From: a virus
Length of the DNA stretch: 32,004 nt
Virus record (IMG/VR): IMGVR_UViG_3300033145_000951
Span: 1-32,004 of that record
Direction: 5' to 3' (one strand)
A program made the translations under genes and the position numbers. This document shows, piece after piece, positions 23,494 through 30,908 of the stretch (position 1 is the stretch's first letter; each line of letters begins with the position of its first letter). The notes under the pieces were generated by a model that saw only the letters and a list, made by a program, of their open reading frames with translations, made no database searches and was not told the origin of the DNA.

Positions 23494-23537
23494 AAGTCCC
23501 GGTTATGATCTAGCAAGTGATCTGGCCGGGATTTCTA
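23494..23537 (+). terminator. Terminator after HTH paralogue 2, probably bidirectional
   Basis: AGTCCCGG (from 23495) and CCGGGATT (23526-23533) form a GC-rich stem, with GATC copies at 23507 and 23520 allowing inner pairing. T residues follow on the plus side (ATTTCTATTT) and, read leftward, ACTTTTATT follows on the minus side. It could stop transcription from both the HTH gene and the convergent primase gene. Confidence 0.75.
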
Positions 23538-23539
23538 TT

Positions 23540-23831
<292 letters not shown>

Positions 23832-26504
23832 TTAGAAGCTAATCGTCTTACCATCGCCCAGGTCAAAACTTGTCTCTTTACTGTTTTCGAGTATAATATC
23901 ATGTCCGCTAACCGTCTCATCTGTATTCTCATTCAGCATTTCGGATTCAACCTTCAAACTTCTATCTGAGTTATCATCTTGTACGCTTTCCCATTTATAT
24001 TTAAAACCGCCGAAATATACACGTTCAAAATGGTATCTACATTCATCAAGTGACGGCATTTCATAAAACTTTCTTTGTACTTTTTGTTGAACCCCTTTTC
24101 TATCTTCAATTGTCACCCATTTACGAAGTCTCTTAGGATATTTAGTTATTCCAATATCGGGTATAAGTTCATTAAGTTCTTTTGCGAATTGTCCTTCATC
24201 TGATTTATATTTCCGACCACTTTGAATTTTCTTCATATATTCAATATAATCTTCATGTAATTGGTCAAATCGAACCACACCCCAATTACCATTCACTTGA
24301 TCCAATACACCTTCTTCTAATCTATTCTTCCAAAACATTCCAATAGGTGTTAAAGATGCTAACACCTGATCATACATTGCTTCCGTCTTGGGATATTTCA
24401 TATGATCGAAACTATCTAAATTAATATTTAATAGGAACTTCAAAAACTCTCTATTCCCGCCATATTCAATCATATCATTCCACATTGCAGTAAAATATTT
24501 TGTGTCTTGTTTTCTACCTTCACCGACATCTAACACACAATACCGTCTCTCATCTTTGGTTGCAGGCACAACCCATTCATTATTGGTTGCCATCATGATG
24601 TGTAAATAGTTTGTAGCAGTGAAAGCATTTACATTCTTTGGTTCAATAATAATTGTATCTTCAGTTATGAGATTCTTTAAAATATTATCTGTCGCTTTAT
24701 TCCCACCCCAATTAGCTTCATCCGCTAACAAGAATACACAATTCATAAGATGCATATTATGCTTGCCAGTTAGGTGAGATTCATTAGTTACAGTCTTAAA
24801 ATATGGACCAAATATAGATCCAAATAATCGACCAATTATTGTTTTTCCTACTCCCTTAGCACCACGAAATACTACTGCTACTTTTGTCTTTTTCCAAGGA
24901 TATTGAACTGAGTATGACATCCATTTAATAACATACTCGAATATCTCTCTATCTCTATGGCAAACATTGTTTAATAAATGATCCCAAAATAGATAAAATA
25001 ATGAATCATCAACATCTTTAATGTCGTAATCACATGGTTTAACAGGCATACCTTTCCACATATTATAATATCCAGCAGGAACATCACCTTTTGGATCAAA
25101 GGTTATACCTTCTTCATAAGTAAGTCTTTCATCATGATTAAACCAATAACTACCAACATCTTGTTTTTTATCACCGCTTCCAGCAGTATTTTTAACTTTG
25201 GTTTTCTTATTCTTTTTCAGATTAATGAAATCCTGAACACCTAATTGTTTTAATACCTTAAAATAAGAACCATCGTCCATTTTCTCTCTACCATATGTAT
25301 GTATGTAAGTTCTTGTACCCATCGGAGCAACAAAATACCTTTTATTCATACTTTTAACTAATTTATCTTTATATTCCCAATCATAATGTTCTTTAGCTAT
25401 TCCATAAACTGAACCAACTGTTGGTTTAACACTTTTGTCTATATTAAAATCATCCCAAATGTATTTTGGTCCTCTTTTGTATGCCCCGGGTGCTTTCTCT
25501 CTCATTGCCCATTCATAAATCATATCCCAAGTTTCATCACCGAATGTATTTCTGATACCCCAAATGATATTCCTTCTTATTTCATATGTAATTGCCTTTT
25601 TATCGTATTTGATTGCATCTAGTGCACTCTTTAATTTCATTCTGTCTTGAAATCCAAGGAATTGATTACTATCATTATTAGCAGAAGATTTATTATTTTT
25701 CTTTTCTGTTTGTGGTGTAGGTAGTTTCTCAACAAAATCAAAGAAATATGTATCACCGTCAATTGTTAATGTTCTATTGATTTTATCTTTGTTTCTTATC
25801 CTACGTAATTCCGCTTCTTCTGGCGTTTCAGTATTTGCGTCATAATCTTCAAATATTGTTTTTCTTGAATCAACATTTGGATCAATAACTGGATTCTCTG
25901 CTTCATTATTTATTTTCTTTTGAATATCATCATAAATACCGAGATCTGTATTATATTCTTTACATCCACTCAATAAATTAATGATATTTAAATAATTGCT
26001 TTGATTCTCATATGTAATCTCTTTGCCGCCATAATAAAGTCTGGCAATTTCTCTACAAGCAGAGTCACTCTCAAGAAACAAATAATATAATAATACAACT
26101 ATTAACTTTGCAATCTTAGGATGACTTATTGATTCTTCAAGTTTAAACAACAATCTATATTTATCATCTCTAGTTTCTGAGGATAATGTCCTATATGCAC
26201 CAAAGGGCAACACATTATATTCTTCACATCTACTAATCACATCATCCAAACTCACACTATGTTCTTCATCTTTATTATCGAAATCAAGTGCAAATACTTG
26301 TTGCTCTTTCCAGTGATCAATATCACGTTCTCCATCAAAGATCCCACCTGACCAACTATATCCTTCTTCACCTACCAATTTAAGAAATTCAGTATCATCA
26401 ATTTCTCTAACTGCTTCAGGTAATTTTAATGCCATAGAAACAGCAGCAGGATTACAATCCTGTTTTGTTTTATATGCTAAATCTGTAAATGATAATTTTA
26501 ACAT
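23832..26504 (-). CDS. Replication protein: PrimPol-like primase, PriCT domain and SF3 helicase
   Basis: 890 residues. N-terminal archaeo-eukaryotic primase-like domain: FALDFDN with D74 and D76 as metal ligands, then DDKYRLLFKL near 114-122. Around 290-380 there is a PriCT-like helical region (YEIRRNIIWGIRNTF, MIYEWAMREKAPGAY, VGSVYGIAKEHYDW). The helicase part has Walker A GAKGVGKT (about 545-555), Walker B CVFLLADEAN (about 595) and a later MMATNNEWVVPATKDERRY, typical of phage SF3/DUF5906 helicases. It would prime and unwind DNA at the origin. The C-terminus is acidic. It lies 14 bp after the 130-residue gene and next to the repeat-rich gap 23540-23831. Confidence 0.88.
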   Translation of the reverse strand: MLKLSFTDLAYKTKQDCNPAAVSMALKLPEAVREIDDTEFLKLVGEEGYSWSGGIFDGERDIDHWKEQQVFALDFDNKDEEHSVSLDDVISRCEEYNVLPFGAYRTLSSETRDDKYRLLFKLEESISHPKIAKLIVVLLYYLFLESDSACREIARLYYGGKEITYENQSNYLNIINLLSGCKEYNTDLGIYDDIQKKINNEAENPVIDPNVDSRKTIFEDYDANTETPEEAELRRIRNKDKINRTLTIDGDTYFFDFVEKLPTPQTEKKNNKSSANNDSNQFLGFQDRMKLKSALDAIKYDKKAITYEIRRNIIWGIRNTFGDETWDMIYEWAMREKAPGAYKRGPKYIWDDFNIDKSVKPTVGSVYGIAKEHYDWEYKDKLVKSMNKRYFVAPMGTRTYIHTYGREKMDDGSYFKVLKQLGVQDFINLKKNKKTKVKNTAGSGDKKQDVGSYWFNHDERLTYEEGITFDPKGDVPAGYYNMWKGMPVKPCDYDIKDVDDSLFYLFWDHLLNNVCHRDREIFEYVIKWMSYSVQYPWKKTKVAVVFRGAKGVGKTIIGRLFGSIFGPYFKTVTNESHLTGKHNMHLMNCVFLLADEANWGGNKATDNILKNLITEDTIIIEPKNVNAFTATNYLHIMMATNNEWVVPATKDERRYCVLDVGEGRKQDTKYFTAMWNDMIEYGGNREFLKFLLNINLDSFDHMKYPKTEAMYDQVLASLTPIGMFWKNRLEEGVLDQVNGNWGVVRFDQLHEDYIEYMKKIQSGRKYKSDEGQFAKELNELIPDIGITKYPKRLRKWVTIEDRKGVQQKVQRKFYEMPSLDECRYHFERVYFGGFKYKWESVQDDNSDRSLKVESEMLNENTDETVSGHDIILENSKETSFDLGDGKTISF

Positions 26505-26518
26505 GCCATTTTATCCCC

Positions 26519-26911
26519 CTAAAAAGTCATTACTTTAATGTTTCGTTTCCATTTCGTTAAAGTGAAATGTGAATCATAAAGTTGATTATTATCGTCTAAA
26601 TATTCTTGCCATCCTAACTTATCGTATAAATTATAATCTATTTCAAAATGAGAACCATCTCTTAGAACAGCTACACATTTAGTTGATTTAGATTCAATAA
26701 TTTTATATAGATCATAACAATCTTCTGTTATCCTATATTTATTGGTATCATATTTTGAATCATACTCAATTGTTCGTGATTCTTTAAAAGTCAGAAAAGC
26801 AATTATATATTCTTTAAATATATCTATATTTTTATCACATAATTGAGAACAACATGCTTTCACAATACAATCCTTACATTCAAGAGCATTAATAAAATTA
26901 CTAAAATACAT
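26519..26911 (-). CDS. Hypothetical cysteine-rich protein, 130 aa
   Basis: The N-terminal 30 residues contain CKDCIVKACCSQLC, five cysteines close together that could hold zinc or an iron-sulphur cluster, followed by a helix (FKEYIIAFLTF) and a mostly beta C-terminal half with VAVLRDGSHFEIDY. No family recognised. The start overlaps the preceding gene by 11 bp and the stop lies 14 bp before the primase-helicase start, so it is in the replication operon and could assist replication. Confidence 0.6.
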   Translation of the reverse strand: MYFSNFINALECKDCIVKACCSQLCDKNIDIFKEYIIAFLTFKESRTIEYDSKYDTNKYRITEDCYDLYKIIESKSTKCVAVLRDGSHFEIDYNLYDKLGWQEYLDDNNQLYDSHFTLTKWKRNIKVMTF

Positions 26912-27131
26912 CAGTTTTCCTCCCTAGCATATTACATATATAATCCCATTCTTTATAATCAATATTCCATATTTCTCTTAGTTTAGCCATTCCATCATGA
27001 TCATCTAAACCAGACATAAAACTTATAATACGACATTTTAAATCTGTGTCACATTTATTTGGTACATTGATTGAGAATGATGTTCTACCCCACCAATCTG
27101 TTACTTGAACTTCTGTGTGTTTATTTTCCAT
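26901..27131 (-). CDS. Hypothetical protein, 76 aa
   Basis: Unrecognised. Begins MENKHTEVQVTDWWGRTSFS, with a likely beta hairpin, then a helical C-terminal part (DGMAKLREIWNIDYKEWDYI). AAGGAGAATAAGTAA precedes its ATG, overlapping the end of the RHH gene, so it is translated directly behind it. It overlaps the next gene by 11 bp. Confidence 0.6.
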   Translation of the reverse strand: MENKHTEVQVTDWWGRTSFSINVPNKCDTDLKCRIISFMSGLDDHDGMAKLREIWNIDYKEWDYICNMLGRKTDVF

Positions 27132-27284
27132 TTACTTATTCTCCTTATAATATTTCTTTACTATCCATCTAACCATCTGTGATATAGATCGCTCTGTATC
27201 ATCTGAATCTCTTGTCAACTTTGTATGTGTTTCCTCATCCAAATTGACCCCGACTAAATACGGGTATTTTATTTCTCTTGCCAT
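27132..27284 (-). CDS. Ribbon-helix-helix protein, 50 aa
   Basis: Absent from simple long-ORF lists but well supported: AGGAGG seven bases before the ATG at 27284 and one-base spacing to the next gene. The sequence YPYLVGVNLDEETHTKLTRD followed by RSISQMVRWIVKKYYKE is a MetJ/Arc-type ribbon-helix-helix: a beta strand that reads DNA and two helices that dimerise. It begins the block in front of the primase gene. Its promoter contains the AGAACAAAC motif, which suggests autoregulation (inference). Confidence 0.8.
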   Translation of the reverse strand: MAREIKYPYLVGVNLDEETHTKLTRDSDDTERSISQMVRWIVKKYYKENK

Positions 27285-27313
27285 TTCTTTATCCTCCTAG
27301 AATTTTATGTTTT

Positions 27314-27342
27314 ATTAAATGTTTGTTCTTAAAACATATCAA
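27314..27342 (-). promoter_or_regulatory. Leftward promoter of the RHH/replication block with operator-like motif in the spacer
   Basis: On the minus strand TTGATA (27337-27342), a 17-bp spacer and TTTAAT (27314-27319). The spacer contains AGAACAAAC (27321-27329), part of a 6-bp inverted repeat ATGTTT/AAACAT with a 7-bp centre. A protein bound there would block the promoter. Confidence 0.55.
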
Positions 27343-27387
27343 TGTTAGCATAATATAATTATAACACAATATGTTGTATCAACGTAA

Positions 27388-27446
27388 GTAGACCCACAAC
27401 TTGTAGGCATACATAGTTCAATCATATACTACAGTTGTGGATCTAC
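27388..27446 (-). ncRNA. Long hairpin in the leftward leader region
   Basis: GTAGACCCACAACTTGTAG (27388-27406) and CTACAGTTGTGGATCTAC (27429-27446) form a near-perfect stem of about 18 bp with a one-base bulge and a 22-base loop. The single mismatch would be C-A in a plus-strand RNA but a G-U pair in a minus-strand RNA, so a leftward transcript fits better. No T run follows, so it is not a plain terminator. It lies between the 27-residue miniprotein and the RHH promoter. Confidence 0.5.
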
Positions 27447-27455
27447 AATATTACC

Positions 27456-27539
27456 TTACTTCTTCTTATAAGAAATATGTTCCCTTACAATATATCCAAT
27501 TGCTATACCTATACATAATACTCCTATTAATATCTCCAT
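27456..27539 (-). CDS. Single-membrane-segment miniprotein, 27 aa
   Basis: A 27-codon ORF with GGAGG in front of the ATG at 27539. Nearly all of residues 3-18 is hydrophobic (LIGVLCIGIAIGYIV), followed by a basic tail (SYKKK), so it should sit in the membrane with the C-terminus inside. It directly follows the 117-residue gene. It resembles the miniprotein at 27897-27983 in length, hydrophobic core with glycines and charged end. Function unknown; holin-like, toxin-like or exclusion roles are possible. Confidence 0.55.
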   Translation of the reverse strand: MEILIGVLCIGIAIGYIVREHISYKKK

Positions 27540-27540
27540 C

Positions 27541-27894
27541 CTACTTTCCTCCCTTTAAATTCTTATATCGAACTAGAAACTCTTCTGTTGTATCATCACC
27601 ACCATGCTGAAAATAAGTCATCACTTCATCTAGCAATACAACACATTCTTTATAGTGTTCATCATTGTATTCAATCACTGCGTTTTCGCCGTCAGTTGGT
27701 GATTTCGAGTCACAGGCACCTAAATACAGGTCAATCTGATCTATCATCTCATAACCATCAGTCTTACGAAAACCACCTGTACTTTTCTTTTTCTTAGATG
27801 CCAATTTCTTCGCACCATTTATATAACTAGGAGTGTTCATACTCTCTTGCCAATCATCCATAAATTTTGTGAACTCATCATTATTATATGTCAT
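27541..27894 (-). CDS. Hypothetical protein, 117 aa
   Basis: Unrecognised. N-terminal half is polar and basic (KKLASKKKKSTGGFRKTDG), the C-terminal half acidic and helical (CVVLLDEVMTYFQHGGDD, TEEFLVRYKNLKGGK). GGAGGG stands nine bases before the ATG at 27894. It lies between two membrane miniproteins with almost no spacing on either side, so all three are made together. Confidence 0.6.
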   Translation of the reverse strand: MTYNNDEFTKFMDDWQESMNTPSYINGAKKLASKKKKSTGGFRKTDGYEMIDQIDLYLGACDSKSPTDGENAVIEYNDEHYKECVVLLDEVMTYFQHGGDDTTEEFLVRYKNLKGGK

Positions 27895-27896
27895 CT

Positions 27897-27983
27897 CTAC
27901 TTTCCCTCCTTACTAATATATGTACCAATTAAAAATCCAATCAACATACCTACTAATAATGCTGCGACTATTATCTCTGCCAT
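27897..27983 (-). CDS. Single-membrane-segment miniprotein, 28 aa
   Basis: A 28-codon ORF with AAGGAGG in front of the ATG at 27983. The hydrophobic part IIVAALLVGMLIGFLIGTYI contains spaced glycines (G-x3-G and G-x3-G), which favour helix packing, and the tail SKEGK is polar. It is placed between the zinc miniprotein and the 117-residue gene with only a few bases between. It looks like a relative of the miniprotein at 27456-27539. Confidence 0.55.
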   Translation of the reverse strand: MAEIIVAALLVGMLIGFLIGTYISKEGK

Positions 27984-27984
27984 T

Positions 27985-28071
27985 TTAGTTTTCCTCCTTA
28001 AAAATATCATTTCTATCAAATCCAAATGATAGTAATTTTGCTTCTTGCCCACATCCATACTCACACAACAT
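27985..28071 (-). CDS. Zinc-knuckle miniprotein related to the N-terminus of the HNH protein, 28 aa
   Basis: A 28-codon ORF with GGAGGG eight bases before the ATG at 28071. It begins MLCEYGCGQEAKLLSFGF, very like the start of the HNH endonuclease at 15486 (CDYGCGREAKYQ). Only the first cysteine pair of that module is present, so it may be a remnant of a homing endonuclease gene or a free-standing small protein. The tail KEEN overlaps the SD region of the next gene. Confidence 0.45.
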   Translation of the reverse strand: MLCEYGCGQEAKLLSFGFDRNDIFKEEN

Positions 28072-28072
28072 C

Positions 28073-28336
28073 TTATTTACCCTCCTTCTTTCCTAATATC
28101 AGATCGGTAATTACCCCATCTTGAACTTTAATATCAGGATCTTTTAACAGCTGATCCCTAATAGCTTGTATTAATTGTTCTTGAACGCTTTTCATGTTTT
28201 CTTCCTCCTCTAATATATTTCTTGCAAGTTCAGTAACTCGCTTACCTTCTTTGTCTGCTCTCTCAGTAAATGATTGATGAAAATCATCTGTAACTGAAAC
28301 TTGAATTACTTTTGTATATCTTCTGGTTTTTGGCAT
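28073..28336 (-). CDS. Ribbon-helix-helix (CopG/Arc-type) protein, 87 aa
   Basis: Start at ATG 28336 because GGAGG lies eight bases upstream; the ATG at 28342 is too close to it. TRRYTKVIQVSVTDDFHQSF followed by KRVTELARNILEE is a ribbon-helix-helix domain; the rest is a helical extension (MKSVQEQLIQAIRDQLL). First gene of the leftward block running to the primase. A truncated copy of the AGAACAAA motif lies about 34 bp upstream (28370-28377). Likely role: repressor of its own operon or of the early region (inference). Confidence 0.8.
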   Translation of the reverse strand: MPKTRRYTKVIQVSVTDDFHQSFTERADKEGKRVTELARNILEEEENMKSVQEQLIQAIRDQLLKDPDIKVQDGVITDLILGKKEGK

Positions 28337-28672
28337 ATACATATCCTCCTTGATTTTATCATTTTGTAATTTGTTCTAAAAAATTTCAGTGAAGCATTAG
28401 ATTTGTATTATATATAATGATGGGTTTTCATCTCACCACCCATTCCTGGCCCCGGTTTCGATCTCAACTGACCTGGACGAAAACTGTTTCTGTGTATATT
28501 TTATTGGCAAAAAAATCGGATGAAAGCTTTTCTTAATGATATCCGGTGCTTAAGTCCATTTTGGAACTTTTCGGTAATTATTTCCGTGACTTAGGTAATA
28601 GTAACGCTTATAATCCTAGATATAATGCTGTAGATGTGGTATTTGGTGAGTATAATGAAAGGAGATATACAT
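28337..28672. promoter_or_regulatory. Divergent control region between the leftward RHH gene and the rightward HTH gene
   Basis: 336 bp without a gene. It holds the rightward promoter 28586-28614, the AGAACAAA copy (minus strand, 28370-28377), and a GC-richer stretch 28440-28490 with CCGGTT (28452) and ATCTCAA (28461), a pair repeated with the same 9-bp offset at 29081 and 29090. A second TATAAT is at 28621-28626. I do not see a convincing leftward promoter of sigma70 type. Confidence 0.5.
28586..28614 (+). promoter_or_regulatory. Promoter of HTH paralogue 3
   Basis: GTGACT (28586-28591, four of six), a 17-bp spacer and a perfect TATAAT (28609-28614), 59 bp before the ATG at 28673. A second TATAAT follows 6 bp later. 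Confidence 0.65.
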
Positions 28673-28918
28673 ATGACTGATTATGATTATCTGACAAGTG
28701 CAGAAGTTAAAGAAATGATTATTACATGGGATAGGAAATCAATTGAAGAATTTGTTAAAGAATATGATGTGTCAACACATACTATAAATGTATGGGTTGA
28801 TCATATTCGGAAGTTAAAACCTGATGCTTGTCCAACAAAGACAATAACTGATATTGCAATAATAGAATGTGTTAAGTCATCATTGAATGATCTTGATGAT
28901 CTCGATAATAATGACTGA
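28673..28918 (+). CDS. Small helix-turn-helix protein, paralogue 3 of 3
   Basis: 81 residues from ATG 28673, which has AAGGAG eight bases upstream; a longer frame from 28634 has no such site. LTSAEVKEMIITWDRKSIEE followed by FVKEYDVSTHTINVWVDHIR and KLKPDACPTK aligns with the proteins at 19701 and 23241. The C-terminus is very acidic (LNDLDDLDNND). It has its own promoter and ends about 125 bp before a strong terminator. Probably a DNA-binding regulator. Confidence 0.75.
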   Translation: MTDYDYLTSAEVKEMIITWDRKSIEEFVKEYDVSTHTINVWVDHIRKLKPDACPTKTITDIAIIECVKSSLNDLDDLDNND

Positions 28919-29043
28919 CATGACATAACTTTCAGAACATATAAATATATACCTCCATCTGGGAGATATACTAACGCATGTAGCAAAGTCAGATAGAACA
29001 CTGACCTAGTTACAACATATCATTTTAATTTTTCTTCTTACTT

Positions 29044-29077
29044 AAAGGGATCATGAACTTTTCATGGTCCCTTTTTC
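29044..29077 (+). terminator. Rho-independent terminator after HTH paralogue 3
   Basis: AAAGGGATCATGA (29044-29056) pairs with TCATGGTCCCTTT (29062-29074) with one mismatch, loop of five, followed by T residues. The 125 bp between the HTH stop and this stem contain a small hairpin (CTCC/GGAG around 28950-28965) and no gene. Confidence 0.9.
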
Positions 29078-29167
29078 CCTCCGGTTCACATCTCAAGTAC
29101 TTCACGAAAAAAAATCAGAACATAATATAAAGGATCATATATGAATATTATATGAGGAGGTTAATAT

Positions 29168-29320
29168 ATGACTAGGAAGAAAAGATATACTGAAGTCATT
29201 TCAATAATCTTATCTAAAGAATTAAGAGATAGGTTGATTGATGTTACAGATAAAAAAGAAATATCTATATCTGAATATGTAAGAGATGCAGTTGAGGCGA
29301 GATTAGACGATGACAAATAA
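29168..29320 (+). CDS. Ribbon-helix-helix protein, 50 aa
   Basis: AGGAGG eight bases before the ATG at 29168. KKRYTEVISIILSKELRDRL followed by KEISISEYVRDAVEARLDDD is a ribbon-helix-helix domain with hardly anything else. Its end overlaps the start of the HNH gene by 11 bp, so it may control that gene or the block. CAGAACA, a relative of the shared motif, lies about 50 bp upstream. Confidence 0.8.
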   Translation: MTRKKRYTEVISIILSKELRDRLIDVTDKKEISISEYVRDAVEARLDDDK

Positions 29321-29843
29321 TTTATGTAAATGCGGATGTGCTCAAGAAGTATCAAAACCGAAAAATACATATTTGAAAGGTCATTATTTTAAAGGTAAGA
29401 AACGTCCAGATCACAGTAATGCAATAAAGGGTCATAGTGGATATTGGAAGGGAAAGAAACGACTTCATATGTCAGGTGAAAATCATTATTTCTATAACAA
29501 GAAATGTCCTGAACATAGCGAAAGAATGTTAGGTGTAAATAATCCTAACTGGAAAGGCGGGGATCAAACATACTGTGCTGTTTTCTCTGATAAAGAATGG
29601 AGAAAATATATTTTTGATAGAGATAAAAATGCATGTCAATCATGTGGAATATCAGGTCAGATGAATTTTAAATTGTTTGGTTGTAAGTTATCTATTCATC
29701 ATATAGATCATGATAAACATAATTGCAATCCGAATAATTGCACTCTTTTATGTAATAGATGTAACGCTAAAGCTGAAAATAAAATAAGTAATCGAGTTAT
29801 TGAAAGTTTGTTGAACTTAAAATTACTTATTAAGTCAATATAA
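29310..29843 (+). CDS. HNH endonuclease with zinc knuckle and NUMOD3 repeats
   Basis: 177 residues. Starts with CKCGCAQEVSKPKNTYLKGH (zinc knuckle), then three NUMOD3-like pieces (GKKRPDHSNAIKG, GKKRLHMSGEN, CPEHSERMLG), NPNWKGG, and the nuclease ACQSCG ... LSIHHIDHDKHNC ... CTLLCNRCNAK with HNH residues and two zinc-binding CxxC pairs. It differs from the HNH protein at 14956 in the N-terminal module. Likely a free-standing homing endonuclease; both flanking genes are intact. Translation is coupled to the RHH gene before it. Confidence 0.9.
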   Translation: MTNNLCKCGCAQEVSKPKNTYLKGHYFKGKKRPDHSNAIKGHSGYWKGKKRLHMSGENHYFYNKKCPEHSERMLGVNNPNWKGGDQTYCAVFSDKEWRKYIFDRDKNACQSCGISGQMNFKLFGCKLSIHHIDHDKHNCNPNNCTLLCNRCNAKAENKISNRVIESLLNLKLLIKSI

Positions 29844-29856
29844 TGGAGGTAGTATT

Positions 29857-30096
29857 ATGAGCGAATTAACAAATATCTCAATAAGTTGTTCAGTAGAATT
29901 TAAGAGGCGAGTACGAATAGAAGCATTATTAAAGGACATATCACTTTCAAAATATATTATAACCGCAGTTGATAAATATCTTGAAGAAGATGATCTTAGT
30001 GAAGATGAATCAAAAGATTTGACAACTGGAAATTCAAAAATGCAGGAATTTCTTGATGAATGGAATAAACAACATGAAGATTCAGGAGTTGAATAA
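29857..30096 (+). CDS. Ribbon-helix-helix protein with acidic tail, 79 aa
   Basis: TNISISCSVEFKRRVRIEAL followed by KDISLSKYIITAVDKYLEE is a ribbon-helix-helix domain; the remaining 35 residues are acidic and helical (SKMQEFLDEWNKQHED). GGAGG stands nine bases before the ATG at 29857. The EFLDEW piece resembles the FMDDWQES piece of the protein at 27541. It overlaps the next small gene by 23 bp. Confidence 0.75.
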   Translation: MSELTNISISCSVEFKRRVRIEALLKDISLSKYIITAVDKYLEEDDLSEDESKDLTTGNSKMQEFLDEWNKQHEDSGVE

Positions 30097-30226
30097 AATA
30101 AAAAAGTTTTTAGGGATTACAAAGAAAGAACTTATTCTATTACAGGTGTTCAAACTATATAATGTGGAGTTTGATAATACAGAGCAAGCGATAGAGTATA
30201 TACAAAAGAAGATGGAGGAAAAATAA
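30074..30226 (+). CDS. Hypothetical helical protein, 50 aa
   Basis: Starts inside the end of the RHH gene at 30074 and ends one base before the GroES-like start. The sequence is lysine-rich and helical (QELNKIKKFLGITKKELI, NTEQAIEYIQKKMEEK). Its end carries the GGAGG site for the next gene. A coiled-coil partner or small regulator is possible; no family recognised. Confidence 0.55.
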   Translation: MKIQELNKIKKFLGITKKELILLQVFKLYNVEFDNTEQAIEYIQKKMEEK

Positions 30227-30388
30227 TATGGGATCAATCCGAGCATTTGGAGATAATGTGATCTGCCGTGAAGTAGATCGAAAGGATGATACAATTATGG
30301 GAGAGGTTGTTTCAGTAGCATCGAAGAGACTCAAAAAAGGAGATATTGTATTCTATTCAGATAGAAATTATGACAACGTACATATGGC

Positions 30389-30774
30389 CTTTGACGCTCA
30401 TTTCGATTGACCCACCTATGCTCATAAAAATGAACCCATTGAATTTATTGACGATATTACATATAAAATGTTGACAAGCTAAATTATACGTAGTATAGTT
30501 CCACCAATAGTGTCAATCTGGTGGAGATGAGGTTGTTGGCGCGCGCCAACATTTAAAACGGTTACAACTTAACCAATTGATATTATTACATAACTATCCT
30601 TATCTTGTTTTTCAACTCCAAGAGCCTCTGTTTTTTTCCAATTGAAGAAAAATAATTAAATCCAAAGAAAATCAATTTTTCATTCATAAAAATTTAGTTA
30701 CATAATGAACAAGTGCGCACACCGTGGGTCAATGTTCATGAGCACAAATGGGTCAGTTTTTGTGAGCGTCGAAG
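30389..30774 (+). mobile_element. Non-autonomous IS21-like element (386 bp, MITE-type)
   Basis: The ends are inverted copies: CTTTGACGCTCA at the left (30389-30400) and TGAGCGTCGAAG at the right (30763-30774). Each end has two tandem 24-bp units with the core GCTCA-n6/7-TGACCCA: 30396-30419 and 30420-30440 on the left; 30744-30767 and 30720-30743 inverted on the right. ATGGC is duplicated directly outside (30384-30388 and 30775-30779). Several short repeats at each end plus a 4-8 bp duplication is the pattern of IS21-family elements. No transposase frame is inside, so it must have been moved by a full copy elsewhere. Inside are a strong promoter and two GC-rich palindromes. Confidence 0.85.
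30471..30499 (+). promoter_or_regulatory. Consensus promoter inside the mobile element
   Basis: TTGACA (30471-30476), a 17-bp spacer and TATAGT (30494-30499). It points rightward toward a stem CCACCA (30501-30506) / TGGTGG (30519-30524) and an 18-bp perfect palindrome TGTTGGCGCGCGCCAACA (30534-30551). No T run follows the palindrome. It may have driven the transposase genes of the parent element or may drive a short RNA. Confidence 0.65.
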
Positions 30775-30908
30775 ATGGCAGGGGATATCATATACCATGC
30801 TGTGTGGATGAACTTTATCAGGGCGGTTGCTGTTGATGAAGAACTTGAAAAGGTGATTGAAAAGGATCTGAAGAAATGTATGACTCCTGCCAAGAAAATT
30901 GGAGATAT

